From Nymphaea colorata (taxonomy: Eukaryota > Streptophyta > Magnoliopsida > Nymphaeales > Nymphaeaceae): a DNA stretch of 64,000 nucleotides. The position numbers and the translations under genes are program-made. Shown here in pieces: positions 40,927-50,235 of the stretch (within the stretch, counting starts at the first letter, position 1; each line of letters starts with the position of its first letter). Below the pieces are notes generated by a model. It was not told the origin of the DNA. It was given only the letters and a program-made list of their open reading frames with translations, and did not search any database. The stretch is taken from assembly GCF_008831285.2 (NCBI RefSeq), contig NC_045138.2:36509115-36573114 (forward strand), written 5' to 3'.

Positions 40927-43900
40927 CCTGCGTGAGTGCTGCTTTCGGGTTACAGATATTGGTGCTACATTTCTATCATGGTATCAGAGCGCCAGGTTAC
41001 GTTATCTCTACCAAACGAAATGCCCAAACAGGTCTGATCTGGTTAGAACTCTTTTCTCATCTTGTCTCTATCCTGAATTTACTTTTCTCTTGCGCAATTC
41101 TTGTTCCTTTTTCTTCTTGCTTACCAAGGACACATCTTGTTATATCGTGTCTTCTTTCCCTCTCATCTTCTACCTATATACCATTCCTTTCTGCTGTCAT
41201 GGAAAACCTTTCGCATTCTGGCATGTCCTCAAGTTTTCTTCCTCACCTTATTACCGAAAAACTCAACCATGAGAATTATCTGATCTGGAAAAGGCAAATC
41301 ATGCCTTTCATAAGAAGTCAAGGCCTCTTTGGACATCTCGATGGTTCAACAAAGGCTCCACCAATATCCGTCTTACAGGAAATAAAAAATGAGGCAGGAG
41401 AAGTTATTGCTGTTCATGAAGACAACAATCCTGAACATGCTATGTGGATGAGACGTGATCAAAGTCTGGTTGCGTATATTTTGTCCACTTTATCTCAACA
41501 AGTGTTACTTTCAGTTTCTGATGATTGTACTGCAGAAGAATTATGGGAAACCCTTGCTGATACCTTTTCCCAAATATCAGAAGCTCGAATTATGTACTTA
41601 AAGAAAGAATTTCAGAATTTGAGCAAAGGTTCAACGTTTATCATGGATTATTTGGGGCGTATTAAGGCCGTCGCAGACCAACTTGCTGCCTCAGGAAATA
41701 ACATTTCTGATAAGGAAAAGGTGCAGCAAACCTTGAATGGACTTGGGCATGATTATCATGCTTTTATTATAGCTCTTGAGGTCCTTCCTGTTCTGCCTTC
41801 CTTCAACGAACTACAAGGTAAACTTCTCCAACATGAAATGAATATGAAAAGAGTCATTGAAAGGACTGATCAAGGGAACTCCCAAAATGTGTTGGCTATG
41901 AATGTAAAGTTTGGTAAGAGCCATGGGAACTCCAACCATGGTGGTCGTGGCATTCTACCAACACCACATAACCAAGGTATGTCTCCTTTGGATACTTCAA
42001 GAAAAATACCAATTTGTTTTCAGTGCAACAAGAAAGGACACATGAAAGCACAATGTTGGTTTAATCCTCAAAATAAAAACAAAGGGGTAAGACATGATTA
42101 TAAACAAGGAGGACAAAGTTCTAAATCCACCGCTGAAGATATGCAACAGCTATTGATGGCCGCATTCTCAAAGATGACTATAAAACAAAATGAGCAGGGA
42201 GAATGGTTCTTGGATTCAGGTGCAGCTACCCATGTGACAGGAAATGCAGGTAAATTGACTAACTTATCCCCTCATTACGGTAGAAGTTGCATTATAACAG
42301 GTGATGGAAAATCTCATCCTATTACACATATTGGAAATGCACATATTCCATTGTCATCCTCGTCTCTATCACTGTCTAATGTTGTTCTTGCTCCCAATAT
42401 AAAAAAGAACATCATATCCATTTCTAAACTCATTGATGATACAAGCTCTTCTGTTGAATTCACACCTGATACAAGCTCTTCTGTTGAATTCACACCTTCT
42501 TCTGTCTATGTCAAGGACCTCCAAACGAAGAAAATGTTCGCTAGAGGGGAGCGTCAAGGGAATATGTACGTCCTCAAGGAATGTCTACCCAAGGATTCAT
42601 CCACTTTTGATATAGGATTGAAGACATTTTCTCTTTCTCATAATGCATCATCAGTGCCAAGTTCTTGTCATTTTCAATCAAAAGTAAGGGGCCCTAACCA
42701 ATTTTTGGAGTCTGATTTGTGGCATAGTCGGCTAGGACACTGTGGTCGACATTTCATTGAAAAACTTGTCACAGATAGTCTCATTCCAAGATCAAGTTTA
42801 CCTCTTACTTCAAGTGTCAAAAAATGTTCAAGTTGTGGACTTTGTAAGAGTCATGTTTTACCTTTCCATAATATAAATCAAAGGGCTTCCAAACCTTTTG
42901 AAACTATTTTTTCTGATGTATGGGGGCCAGCCCCTATTGATTCCATGTCTGGGTCAAGATATTATGTCTTATTCATTGACTCTTACTCACGTTTCACCTG
43001 GATTTACTTCATGAAACACAAATCAGAAGTACCTCACATATTTCGAAACTTCTATGCCATGATTCAAACTAAATTTTCATCCAATGTGGTGCATTTTCAA
43101 TGTGATGGAGGGGGAGAATATTCCTCGCTTGATTTTATTGAATTTCTACGTGAAAAAGGGATAACTAGACAAATTTCCTGCCCTTACACACCACAACAAA
43201 ATGGTGTAGTTGAGCGGAAACATCGACATATAGTTGAAAGCGCTATGAGCATGATGCATGATACTAATGTGCCCATTTCCTTGTGGACTGAAGCCTTCCA
43301 TACTGCTGTATACATAATAAATTGTTTGCCTATGACACTCTTGATGTCTAAATCGCCATATTTTACACTCTTAGGCAAACAACCTGATTACAAGAACTTG
43401 AAGGTTTTTGGTTGTGTATGCTATGTTCACGTTGATGCTGCCTTGAGGAACAAGTTTCAAGACAAAGCTATTCAATGTAGATTCGTTGGATATGCTGATG
43501 AATATAAAGGTTTTCGATGCTATGATCCAACAACTAAACGTATCAAAACTTCAAGAAATGTCATTTTTGATGAACATAGTTTTGATAATACAAATGAAAT
43601 GCCTATGACCATTGAATCTTATGATCCCTGGACCAGTACACAGTTATTCAATGCAGATCCTGTTATAGAAAATGATGTGCCTCAAAGTGAAGATTCAGAG
43701 AGAGCAATACAACCGTCGGATATGGCTCAAAGTGAAAATCAAGAAGATCCAACACAGTCATCAAGTCATCACGAAAACAATAATGAACAGAGCAACGATG
43801 CACATCGGTATTCGGGTCTTATCTACAGTCGACGACTAAGGGACAGAGATTCTCACAGTGAAGAAGACAACATGCCCCACCTTAGAAGATCCCAACGCAT

Positions 43901-45891
43901 TCGTCATCCCATTCACAGGTGGGTTAGCTATGATTCTTTATCACTTGATTTTCAGTTATTCATGGCAAAAGTTGGCAAGGAGGAAGAACCTACTTCATTT
44001 GATCAAGCATCAAAATCACATCATTGGAGAAAAGCTATGAAAGAAGAAATGGATGCCTTGCATGAATGTGGAACATGGGAGATCGTTCCGAGGCCACACG
44101 AAAAGAACGTAGTGGGCTCCAAATGGGTATACAAAATTAAATACAAACCTGACGGCAGCATAGAAAGACACAAAGCAAGGTTAGTAGCAAAAGGGTTTAC
44201 ACAACAATATGGAGAAGATTATGATGAGACATTCAGCCCTGTGATCAAAATGGGAACAATTCGCGTGATTATATCATTGGCAGTTGAATATGGATGGAGA
44301 CTACATCAAATGGACGTGAAGAATGCTTTTCTTCATGGTGATTTAAGGGAGGAAGTATATATGGAACAACCTCTAGGATACACGAAAGGAGACTCTCATG
44401 CATGGGTTTGCAAACTAAGAAAATCTATTTATGGACTTAAACAGGCCTCACGTTCGTGGTTTGACAGTTTCTCTTGCAAGATTCAAGAATGTGGTTTTCG
44501 GAGATGTCCTCTAGATCACTCTCTTTTCATTTATCGAAAGGAAAACATATTTACTTTACTTCTTATATATGTTGATGATATTGTTATCACAGGCAATTCA
44601 GAAAAACACATAGAAGAAGCTAAAGTTTTGATGATGCAAAACTTCAAAATGAAAGAGCTTGGTGATTTACGATTCTTTCTTGGAGTGGAGATTGATAGGC
44701 ACAATAATCGCCTCACATTGACACAACAGAAATACACGTTGGATTTGTTGAAAAAGTCAGGTATGTCTGATTGTAAGCCTGTTGGAACTCCTAGTGTTCT
44801 AAATCAAAGACTAAGTGCTCAAGATGGGGAGTTATATGAAGATCCTACGCAATATCGAAGTATTGTTGGGGCACTTCAATATCTTACATTTACTAGACCA
44901 GATATTATATATGCTGTGAATCAAGTATCCCAATTTATGCATGCACCTAGAGATACTCACATGGATGCTGTCAAAAGAATATTAAGATATCTTAAAGGGA
45001 CAGCAGGAGATGGCTTAGTTTATGGTAAGAGTGAAAATATAACTACTGGACATCAACTTATGACATTCACAGATGCAGATTGGGCTGGAGATCCCGATCA
45101 AAGAAAGTCCATTTCTGGTTTTTGTATTTTCATTGGACGTAATCTTGTGTTTTGGAGTTGTCGAAAGCAAAAGGCAGTAGCAAGATCCAGCACTGAAGCT
45201 GAATACAGATGCATGGCTGCAGGTACTGCTGAAGTTACATGGGTTAGACATTTGCTAGAAGACATTGGAGAAAAGATTAAAACATCAATGTTAATGTGCG
45301 ATAATCAAAGTGCTATTAACATTGCCTTTAATCCCGTACAACATGGTCGAACAAAGCACATTGAGATTGATCAACACTTTGTTAGACAAAAGGTGGAAGA
45401 CAAGGAAATTCAGCCTATTTATGTTCGTACAGATGAACAAGTTGCAGACTTATTTACAAAAGGATTAACAAAGGAACGATTCTGGTTTCTAAAAGGCAAG
45501 TTGTACATGGTGCAAAACCATGCACAACTTGAGGGAGGGTGTTAAAATATAAATCCTTCACCAGCACGTTGAAGAGGAGTCTCTTAGGATTCCACCTCCT
45601 TGTAGAATGTGTTAAAATATTTAATGTCCTTGTAACATGTGAACAGTCTCCTAGGATTCTATGTTATAGTTAATATCCTTGTTATATGGGAAGTCTCCTA
45701 GGATTCTATGTTGTAGTTAATATCCTTGTAATATGTGAAGTCTCTTAGGCTTCTATGATGTAATTAATGTCCTTGGAGCTTGTGAAATCTCCTAGGATTC
45801 TACGATTGGAGACTCTTAGAATTCTGAAAATGAGATTATAAATAGAGGCCGTGCAAACCATTTTGGCTACGGCTTCTTCTCCTCAGTTTCT

Positions 45892-45956
<65 letters not shown>

Positions 45957-47734
45957 TGCGTGAGTGCTGTTTTCGGGTTACAGATATTGGTGCTACATTT
46001 CTATCAAAGGGCTCTTAGCAAAGGCCCTATGACATAGAAATCATTAATCCTCCGTTTGTTCACAACTACAAACCCAACTATTTCGAGCATGTTGATTTGA
46101 AAATGAGCACATTAAAATTGTTAAAACAAGTCGTAAGTATTATTTTGTTTGAATAAATTAGGGGCAAACCCCAGAAGGCATTCTCTTGAAGATCTTTAAC
46201 AAATAACAGGTCCCACGGACAATCCAAATGATGTTTTGTGAAACTTAACCACATCTTTGTTCCATTATTCAAAAGAAAGAGGAAACAGTAAGACACATTG
46301 ATGCAGAAGTCTACGTTTCAGACCACAGAATAAAAGTACAGATAAGACAGGAAAGTGGTACTTCTAGTGAAAAAAGAATTACCTGCAAGGCCTTTTTATA
46401 AAATTTGCGATTGCGAAGATATGCCATGACCATTAAAAGAACATCTCGGGTCACAGCATTACCTCCTTCAACCCACTTACTAATTGCGCCCTTAATTGAT
46501 TGAACTGGAGCCTGAATGATAATCTGAGTCAGTGGGAAACTAGTCTTTTCTGGGAACTCCTTCACTTTGTCACTAAAATCAACCTCATGATCCGAGATGT
46601 CAATTTCTGCATGTTCCCCGGTGATGTCCTCAGCTGAATCATCTTCTTCTGATAGCTCAGGCTCAGACACCAAATCGTCAGCTTCGTTCGCTGCCACACA
46701 TTTAGTCCCCTCCACATTCCCAGGAGACTCAAGCTCAGAAAATGCGTCCTCTTGGCCTTCTTCATTTCCATCAGCCTCTGACCCGGTCTGGAAAGAAAGC
46801 CATCTATGACCCACTAAGAATCTGGTGTATAAAAGGCAATCAGATAACCTCTTCGGAAAAGGGCTATCAGCAACCACGATGGGACCATTTTCATGCCTAC
46901 TTAGGCACTGAACAGTGCCACTGCCATTGCTTAAACCCTCCCATTTAACAGAAATGCTTCTAGCAGCAAGTATCTGGTACCCAAGTCCCCTGGCACAAAG
47001 ATGAGCAAATTAATCAGTATAAATTCTATAATTATTTCTGCTCCACAAATAAAAAGTCCAAGAACCGTACCAGCATGCCTAGAATGGCAACAAAATCACA
47101 TGGAAAATATGTAAACATGAAGAATTAAACAGAAACATGGACAAAGATAAAAAGAAAACATATATAAGGTATAACCATTTTCAACGATAAGCGGGGTCGG
47201 GTAGACCCTCACTGCGCATTAGTTGATCAAAACAGTATATAGCATCATTCATACAAGAAAAAGAACCCTATGTGCAGTCAACAACATGGCTAGGTGTCCG
47301 GCCCCCAATCCAGGGGTTTGTCCTTCCAACATCTACCATTAGATGTCTGAGCAATCTTACAAATCGCTTGTGCTACACTGTGCGGAGCTCCACTAACAGA
47401 AACCACTTCTACACCGCAAACAATGTATCGGAATAAATTGTTGATGCACGACGAGAGATCGAAGGGACACGCAAATCTCAATTCAAATTAGCGAAACAAC
47501 CGGGAAAGCTAAGTTGATCATATACAGCAACGAAGAAAAATACTAACAAATGAACACAAACAAGAGCAGACACAGGAAATGAACTAAGATCATTTCAACG
47601 TAAAGATTGAAATTTTAGAATAATAGAAGCCGAAGCATGTTCTGTACGCGCGCGGCGGGTGTGAATGTGTGAGTCAGAGAGAAAGTGTGAGACCTGAGAA
47701 GGCTGGTGTTGGTAGCTCTGCGAACTGCCCACAT
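37014..47734 (-). CDS. Mitochondrial P-class pentatricopeptide repeat protein, copy B (PPR596-like)
   Basis: Exons on the minus strand: 47734-47694, 46989-46383 and 38261-37014, giving 631 residues with no stop or frameshift. The order matches copy A: basic N-terminus MWAVRRATNTSLLR, acidic linker (EEDDSAED), then P-type PPR motifs through to AVAELLE. Splice sites are conserved between the copies. Residue differences are scattered (for example FADVLLLMENENVEPT in A, LADVLLLMEKENVKPT in B), and no key segment is lost, so both copies appear to be under constraint. Intron 2 has grown to 8.1 kb because a copia retrotransposon sits in it, antisense to the gene. Whether the intron is still spliced well cannot be told from sequence. 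The codon matching copy A's in-frame Met in exon 2 is ATA here, so translation must begin in the small first exon. Confidence 0.92.
39770..40400. repeat. Imperfect duplication inside PPR copy B intron 2
   Basis: Motifs including AAGAATATATTAA, GAAATTACCAACCTGGGGCC and TCAAAGCCTAGAAG occur around 39785-39900 and again around 40124-40240, with flanking similarity to about 40400. Copy A has this stretch once (about 32290-32600), so the duplication arose in copy B. Confidence 0.75.
40515..40519. repeat. Left target-site duplication of the copia element
   Basis: AAGGG directly precedes the 5' LTR and is repeated at 46017-46021 after the 3' LTR, as expected for copia integrase. Confidence 0.95.
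40520..40978 (+). repeat. 5' LTR of copia element
   Basis: 459 bp, TG...CA termini. A TATA box (TATAAATA) lies at 40817-40824. A long (CT)n tract at about 40874-40922, just downstream of the expected start of transcription, is 18 bp shorter than in the 3' LTR. Confidence 0.95.
40979..40996 (+). other. Primer-binding site of copia element
   Basis: TGGTATCAGAGC followed by GCCAGG is complementary to the 3' end region used from initiator methionine tRNA, the usual primer for plant copia elements. Confidence 0.9.
41199..45545 (+). CDS. Copia gag-pol polyprotein, intact
   Basis: One frame of 1448 residues. The open frame extends upstream into the LTR, but ATG 41199 (MENLSHSGMSS) is the sensible start because it gives the usual copia gag N-terminus. 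Visible domains in copia order: gag with a CCHC zinc knuckle (CFQCNKKGHMKAQCW, about 42018-42062); protease with DSGA (about 42216-42227); GAG-pre-integrase and integrase with its HHCC region and catalytic Asp and Glu residues (about 42720-43300); reverse transcriptase with YVDD at 44568-44579; and RNase H ending in the ARSSTEAEY block near 45180. The stop codon lies just inside the 3' LTR. No stops or frameshifts, so the element could be autonomous. A 30-bp in-frame duplication occurs between protease and integrase. Confidence 0.96.
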   Translation: MENLSHSGMSSSFLPHLITEKLNHENYLIWKRQIMPFIRSQGLFGHLDGSTKAPPISVLQEIKNEAGEVIAVHEDNNPEHAMWMRRDQSLVAYILSTLSQQVLLSVSDDCTAEELWETLADTFSQISEARIMYLKKEFQNLSKGSTFIMDYLGRIKAVADQLAASGNNISDKEKVQQTLNGLGHDYHAFIIALEVLPVLPSFNELQGKLLQHEMNMKRVIERTDQGNSQNVLAMNVKFGKSHGNSNHGGRGILPTPHNQGMSPLDTSRKIPICFQCNKKGHMKAQCWFNPQNKNKGVRHDYKQGGQSSKSTAEDMQQLLMAAFSKMTIKQNEQGEWFLDSGAATHVTGNAGKLTNLSPHYGRSCIITGDGKSHPITHIGNAHIPLSSSSLSLSNVVLAPNIKKNIISISKLIDDTSSSVEFTPDTSSSVEFTPSSVYVKDLQTKKMFARGERQGNMYVLKECLPKDSSTFDIGLKTFSLSHNASSVPSSCHFQSKVRGPNQFLESDLWHSRLGHCGRHFIEKLVTDSLIPRSSLPLTSSVKKCSSCGLCKSHVLPFHNINQRASKPFETIFSDVWGPAPIDSMSGSRYYVLFIDSYSRFTWIYFMKHKSEVPHIFRNFYAMIQTKFSSNVVHFQCDGGGEYSSLDFIEFLREKGITRQISCPYTPQQNGVVERKHRHIVESAMSMMHDTNVPISLWTEAFHTAVYIINCLPMTLLMSKSPYFTLLGKQPDYKNLKVFGCVCYVHVDAALRNKFQDKAIQCRFVGYADEYKGFRCYDPTTKRIKTSRNVIFDEHSFDNTNEMPMTIESYDPWTSTQLFNADPVIENDVPQSEDSERAIQPSDMAQSENQEDPTQSSSHHENNNEQSNDAHRYSGLIYSRRLRDRDSHSEEDNMPHLRRSQRIRHPIHRWVSYDSLSLDFQLFMAKVGKEEEPTSFDQASKSHHWRKAMKEEMDALHECGTWEIVPRPHEKNVVGSKWVYKIKYKPDGSIERHKARLVAKGFTQQYGEDYDETFSPVIKMGTIRVIISLAVEYGWRLHQMDVKNAFLHGDLREEVYMEQPLGYTKGDSHAWVCKLRKSIYGLKQASRSWFDSFSCKIQECGFRRCPLDHSLFIYRKENIFTLLLIYVDDIVITGNSEKHIEEAKVLMMQNFKMKELGDLRFFLGVEIDRHNNRLTLTQQKYTLDLLKKSGMSDCKPVGTPSVLNQRLSAQDGELYEDPTQYRSIVGALQYLTFTRPDIIYAVNQVSQFMHAPRDTHMDAVKRILRYLKGTAGDGLVYGKSENITTGHQLMTFTDADWAGDPDQRKSISGFCIFIGRNLVFWSCRKQKAVARSSTEAEYRCMAAGTAEVTWVRHLLEDIGEKIKTSMLMCDNQSAINIAFNPVQHGRTKHIEIDQHFVRQKVEDKEIQPIYVRTDEQVADLFTKGLTKERFWFLKGKLYMVQNHAQLEGGC
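42438..42497 (+). repeat. Perfect 30-bp in-frame duplication in copia pol
   Basis: Units 42438-42467 and 42468-42497 are identical and encode the decapeptide DTSSSVEFTP twice. It lies in the linker after the protease, outside catalytic motifs. Confidence 0.95.
45540..46016 (+). repeat. 3' LTR of copia element
   Basis: 477 bp, same termini as the 5' LTR, TATA box at 45837-45844, and a longer (CT)n tract (about 45894-45953). It is followed by the AAGGG target duplication at 46017-46021. Confidence 0.95.
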
Positions 47735-48412
47735 GGAGGAGATGAGATGCCCACGCCCGCCGCTTGACCTTAAACGAACAGTGTAGCGTTCGCCGAAGTG
47801 TCTGATCTCTAGGGAAGGGCAACGTAGAACCCGAGCTGAACCCCCTCTCTCTCTACTTCCACTTGGGCGAGCCTAAGCCGTCGGGCTTGAGAACCGGATC
47901 GTTCATCTCGTTTCTTCCTGCGCTCAACTAGACAGTTTCCGGCCAAATCGCGTCCTACGAATTCACAAGACCCTCGTTCTAGTTTAGAAAAAAAAAAAAC
48001 GGTTGTGATTTTCCTAAGCTTGATCACAGGAGAAAGAAAAATCAATTTCAGTTTCCAAGTGAATGCTTTCATCTGTGCATGAAAAGATTCACCGGTTTCG
48101 GTTTGTTACCTAAGCTGATTTTAACAACATCCTTCCTGTTTTCTTTGGAAGAAAAGAAGCACCCAACTTGTTTTCCAAAAAAAGAAATTGGAGAATTGGC
48201 TGAACCAAATCGAGTCAGGACTGCCGTTTCATTTGGAAATTTCTAAAATTTAAATTCTCTAAACAATCCAGATACCAATAGTAAATTCATTTTGGTAAAG
48301 TTGTCAAAGAAAGTAAAAATGATTTATAACGCTCAAGCAGTTGAAAAAAACCATTTGTTTGTGGATGCCTACAATGAATAAAAAATGCAATGTAACTAAG
48401 AAAATCTAGATG
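47735..48412. other. 5' region of PPR copy B and tail of duplication unit B
   Basis: This corresponds to 34407-34649 plus 35690-36110 of unit A, here without the LINE-like insertion. A poly-A run lies at 47988-47999, close to the point where unit A was interrupted. No coding sequence is visible. Confidence 0.65.
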
Positions 48413-49756
48413 ATATAGACGGGTTCATCACCTGAATCATTTTGTCATCAATTAACCACATTCCGGTAATCTAGAAAAGGCAGCCTTTTTTTTTTTTAAC
48501 GAAAGCTATATTTTTTGTTTGAAAATATGATTTGAAGATACTCAATCTTAGATAAAATTGGTCAGATGTATGTAATGATGTAAAGAGATTCGAAATTTCC
48601 CTCTCGCGAACTTGCCTATAAGCATATAGAACGAATTTAAAGCGTTCAACCGAACAAAGTGTCTCTAGTCAGAAAATTTACAAGATATATTGTGCCAACT
48701 TACTTATCAAAAAAAAAAAAATGACAATATTTTTCTTTTGAAAAAGTAATTTCGTACAACACCTATTGAACTTAAATGAATGGTTCAGAATGAGTCCAAA
48801 TAATTTTCATATATATAGTTCACAACGATAAGATGTTCCAGTCACCCAACGTCCCTCGGGTCTTGCTGCTCTCACCATTATCGAAACACAAGATGATGAC
48901 TCATGGTTTCGGGACAGATAACTTCAGATCCCAGGTATTCTCTCAACTATTTCATCACATCCGAACATTAAAAAGGCTCGCTGTTGGAGTGGCGGAGCAC
49001 TTACAGGCTGATGTGGACAATTACGCACACCATCCACAGAATTACCTTATTTACATATTGGTATATTATTATTTTTTACTTATTTATATACGAGTGCTCC
49101 TTGAAGTTTAAATTTTAGAACGTCCAAAGCCTTCTTGTGGTTCCTGATATAAAAAAGAATCTCATTTAAATTAATAAACTTACTGTGATGATAATGTTAT
49201 GGTGGACCATTATGTAATTAAGGACAATAAAGTTTGGGCGACGGTAGAATGGGGCATAGACAAAGAGATCCTTACGTCTTACCCCAAGTTAATAAGGGTG
49301 TTCTCTTTTCTCTCCTGCAGCGGACAGACAGGAGACTTGACGTTTGGCATCGGCGACGCAGGGACGTAGATAGGTGGACAACTGTTCCATTTGTCTCGGC
49401 TGGACAACGTCTAATAACGGCGTTATGGGTCGTGTTTGTACTCTTACAAATGCACCTTAATGTAGGGGTAGAATTAAAATTTTCTTCAGGCACGACTGAC
49501 AGTCTAATTTTTAGATCTGAGTAGCGCCAAATTGAATTCAAATCTAAAAAATACATAACACAATTAAAAATTTTTATTTTTTTCAACGTAAATTTTATTT
49601 TTTTCATTGACCAGAATGGAGCCATGGCCTAGGCACCCCCTCCCTCTGCCCCCCCCCCCCTTCCCTCTGACCTGCTTGAATTATCGACTTTTCTCAACTT
49701 GAATGTATTTGCAGCTAGCTGGGCTTATTCATCAACTTTTATAATTTGGAAAATTG
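48413..49756. other. Unassigned intergenic sequence
   Basis: AT-rich DNA with open frames below 120 codons and no family motifs. A run of 12 C lies near 49650-49661. I see no promoter-gene unit. Confidence 0.55.
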
Positions 49757-50035
49757 ATGACGAAATGGTTTATTTACTGCTCTATGTGGACAACATAATA
49801 ATAATCACATAGCATGCTAAAAGGCCTTATCAATAAAATAACTAATGATGAATTTGCTATGAAGGATCTGAGGCATATTCATCACTTCTTGGGCACGAGC
49901 AAGATCAACCATACTCTTTTAGTGTTTATTAAAGTTGATGAATCCACCCACCATATTGTTTCTTAATCAAACCAGGTATGCTCGAGAGACTCTAGAGAAG
50001 ACAAGCATGTCCGTTTGCAAGCCTATACTCTTTTA
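49757..50035 (+). pseudogene. Decayed copia reverse-transcriptase fragment
   Basis: The plus strand reads DEMVYLLLYVDNIIIIT, a degraded form of the copia YVDD region, and after frame breaks continues FAMKDLRHIHHFLGT, the usual block downstream of YVDD. The catalytic second Asp is Asn and several stops are present. It is unrelated in detail to the intact element at 40520-46016 and clearly older. Confidence 0.8.
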
Positions 50036-50039
50036 GCGG

Positions 50040-50235
50040 GACTGAGTTAGAAATTTTTTATAAGAAGGTCGAATTAAAATTTCTAAACTTTGACAGGGGC
50101 CAAAATATCATTTTTCAAATATAGGACAAGTGAAATTTTCATAAACTTACATGTAAATTAAAAACAAACAAAAAAATTGAAGGGGGCAGGCCCTCTGCGA
50201 GCCCCCCTTGGTTCCGCCCCTGGCCAGGAGTATCC
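50040..50235 (-). repeat. Probable dispersed repeat with GGGGCGGAACCA end
   Basis: On the minus strand the segment begins CCAGGGGCGGAACCAAGGGG, then GGGCTCGCAGAGGGCCTGCC and an AT-rich body. Such GGGGCGGARCCA ends are common on non-autonomous elements and decayed retroelement tails in plants. Recognition is by pattern only. Confidence 0.4.

Larger units (their letters stand above)
40520..46016 (+). mobile_element. Complete Ty1-copia LTR retrotransposon
   Basis: A 5.5-kb element with two LTRs beginning TGTTAAAATATAAATCC and ending CATTTCTATCA, a primer-binding site directly after the 5' LTR, a polypurine tract (GAGGGAGGG) directly before the 3' LTR, a 5-bp target duplication and one gag-pol frame. 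The LTRs differ by about four single-base substitutions outside the (CT)n tract, all transitions, so the insertion is young. It lies in intron 2 of PPR copy B on the opposite strand, and the matching intron of copy A lacks it, so it entered after the duplication. Confidence 0.97.
36115..48412. repeat. Segmental direct duplication, unit B
   Basis: This is the second unit of the duplication that begins at 28927. The join between units lies at about 36114, where the tail of unit A (AAAATCTAAGATAATTAAG) runs directly into mid-exon NDUFA6 sequence. The same tail occurs at the right end of unit B near 48400. After subtracting the copia element, unit B is about 6.8 kb, similar to unit A minus its own insertion. 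Confidence 0.85.

Noticed and set aside
40932-41198. Upstream 89 codons of the copia open frame
   Set aside because: They begin in the 5' LTR and pass through the primer-binding site; gag normally starts downstream, at the ATG at 41199.
49234-49625. Overlapping open frames on both strands (96 and 117 codons)
   Set aside because: No motifs, frames overlap each other, and the sequence lies next to decayed retroelement DNA.
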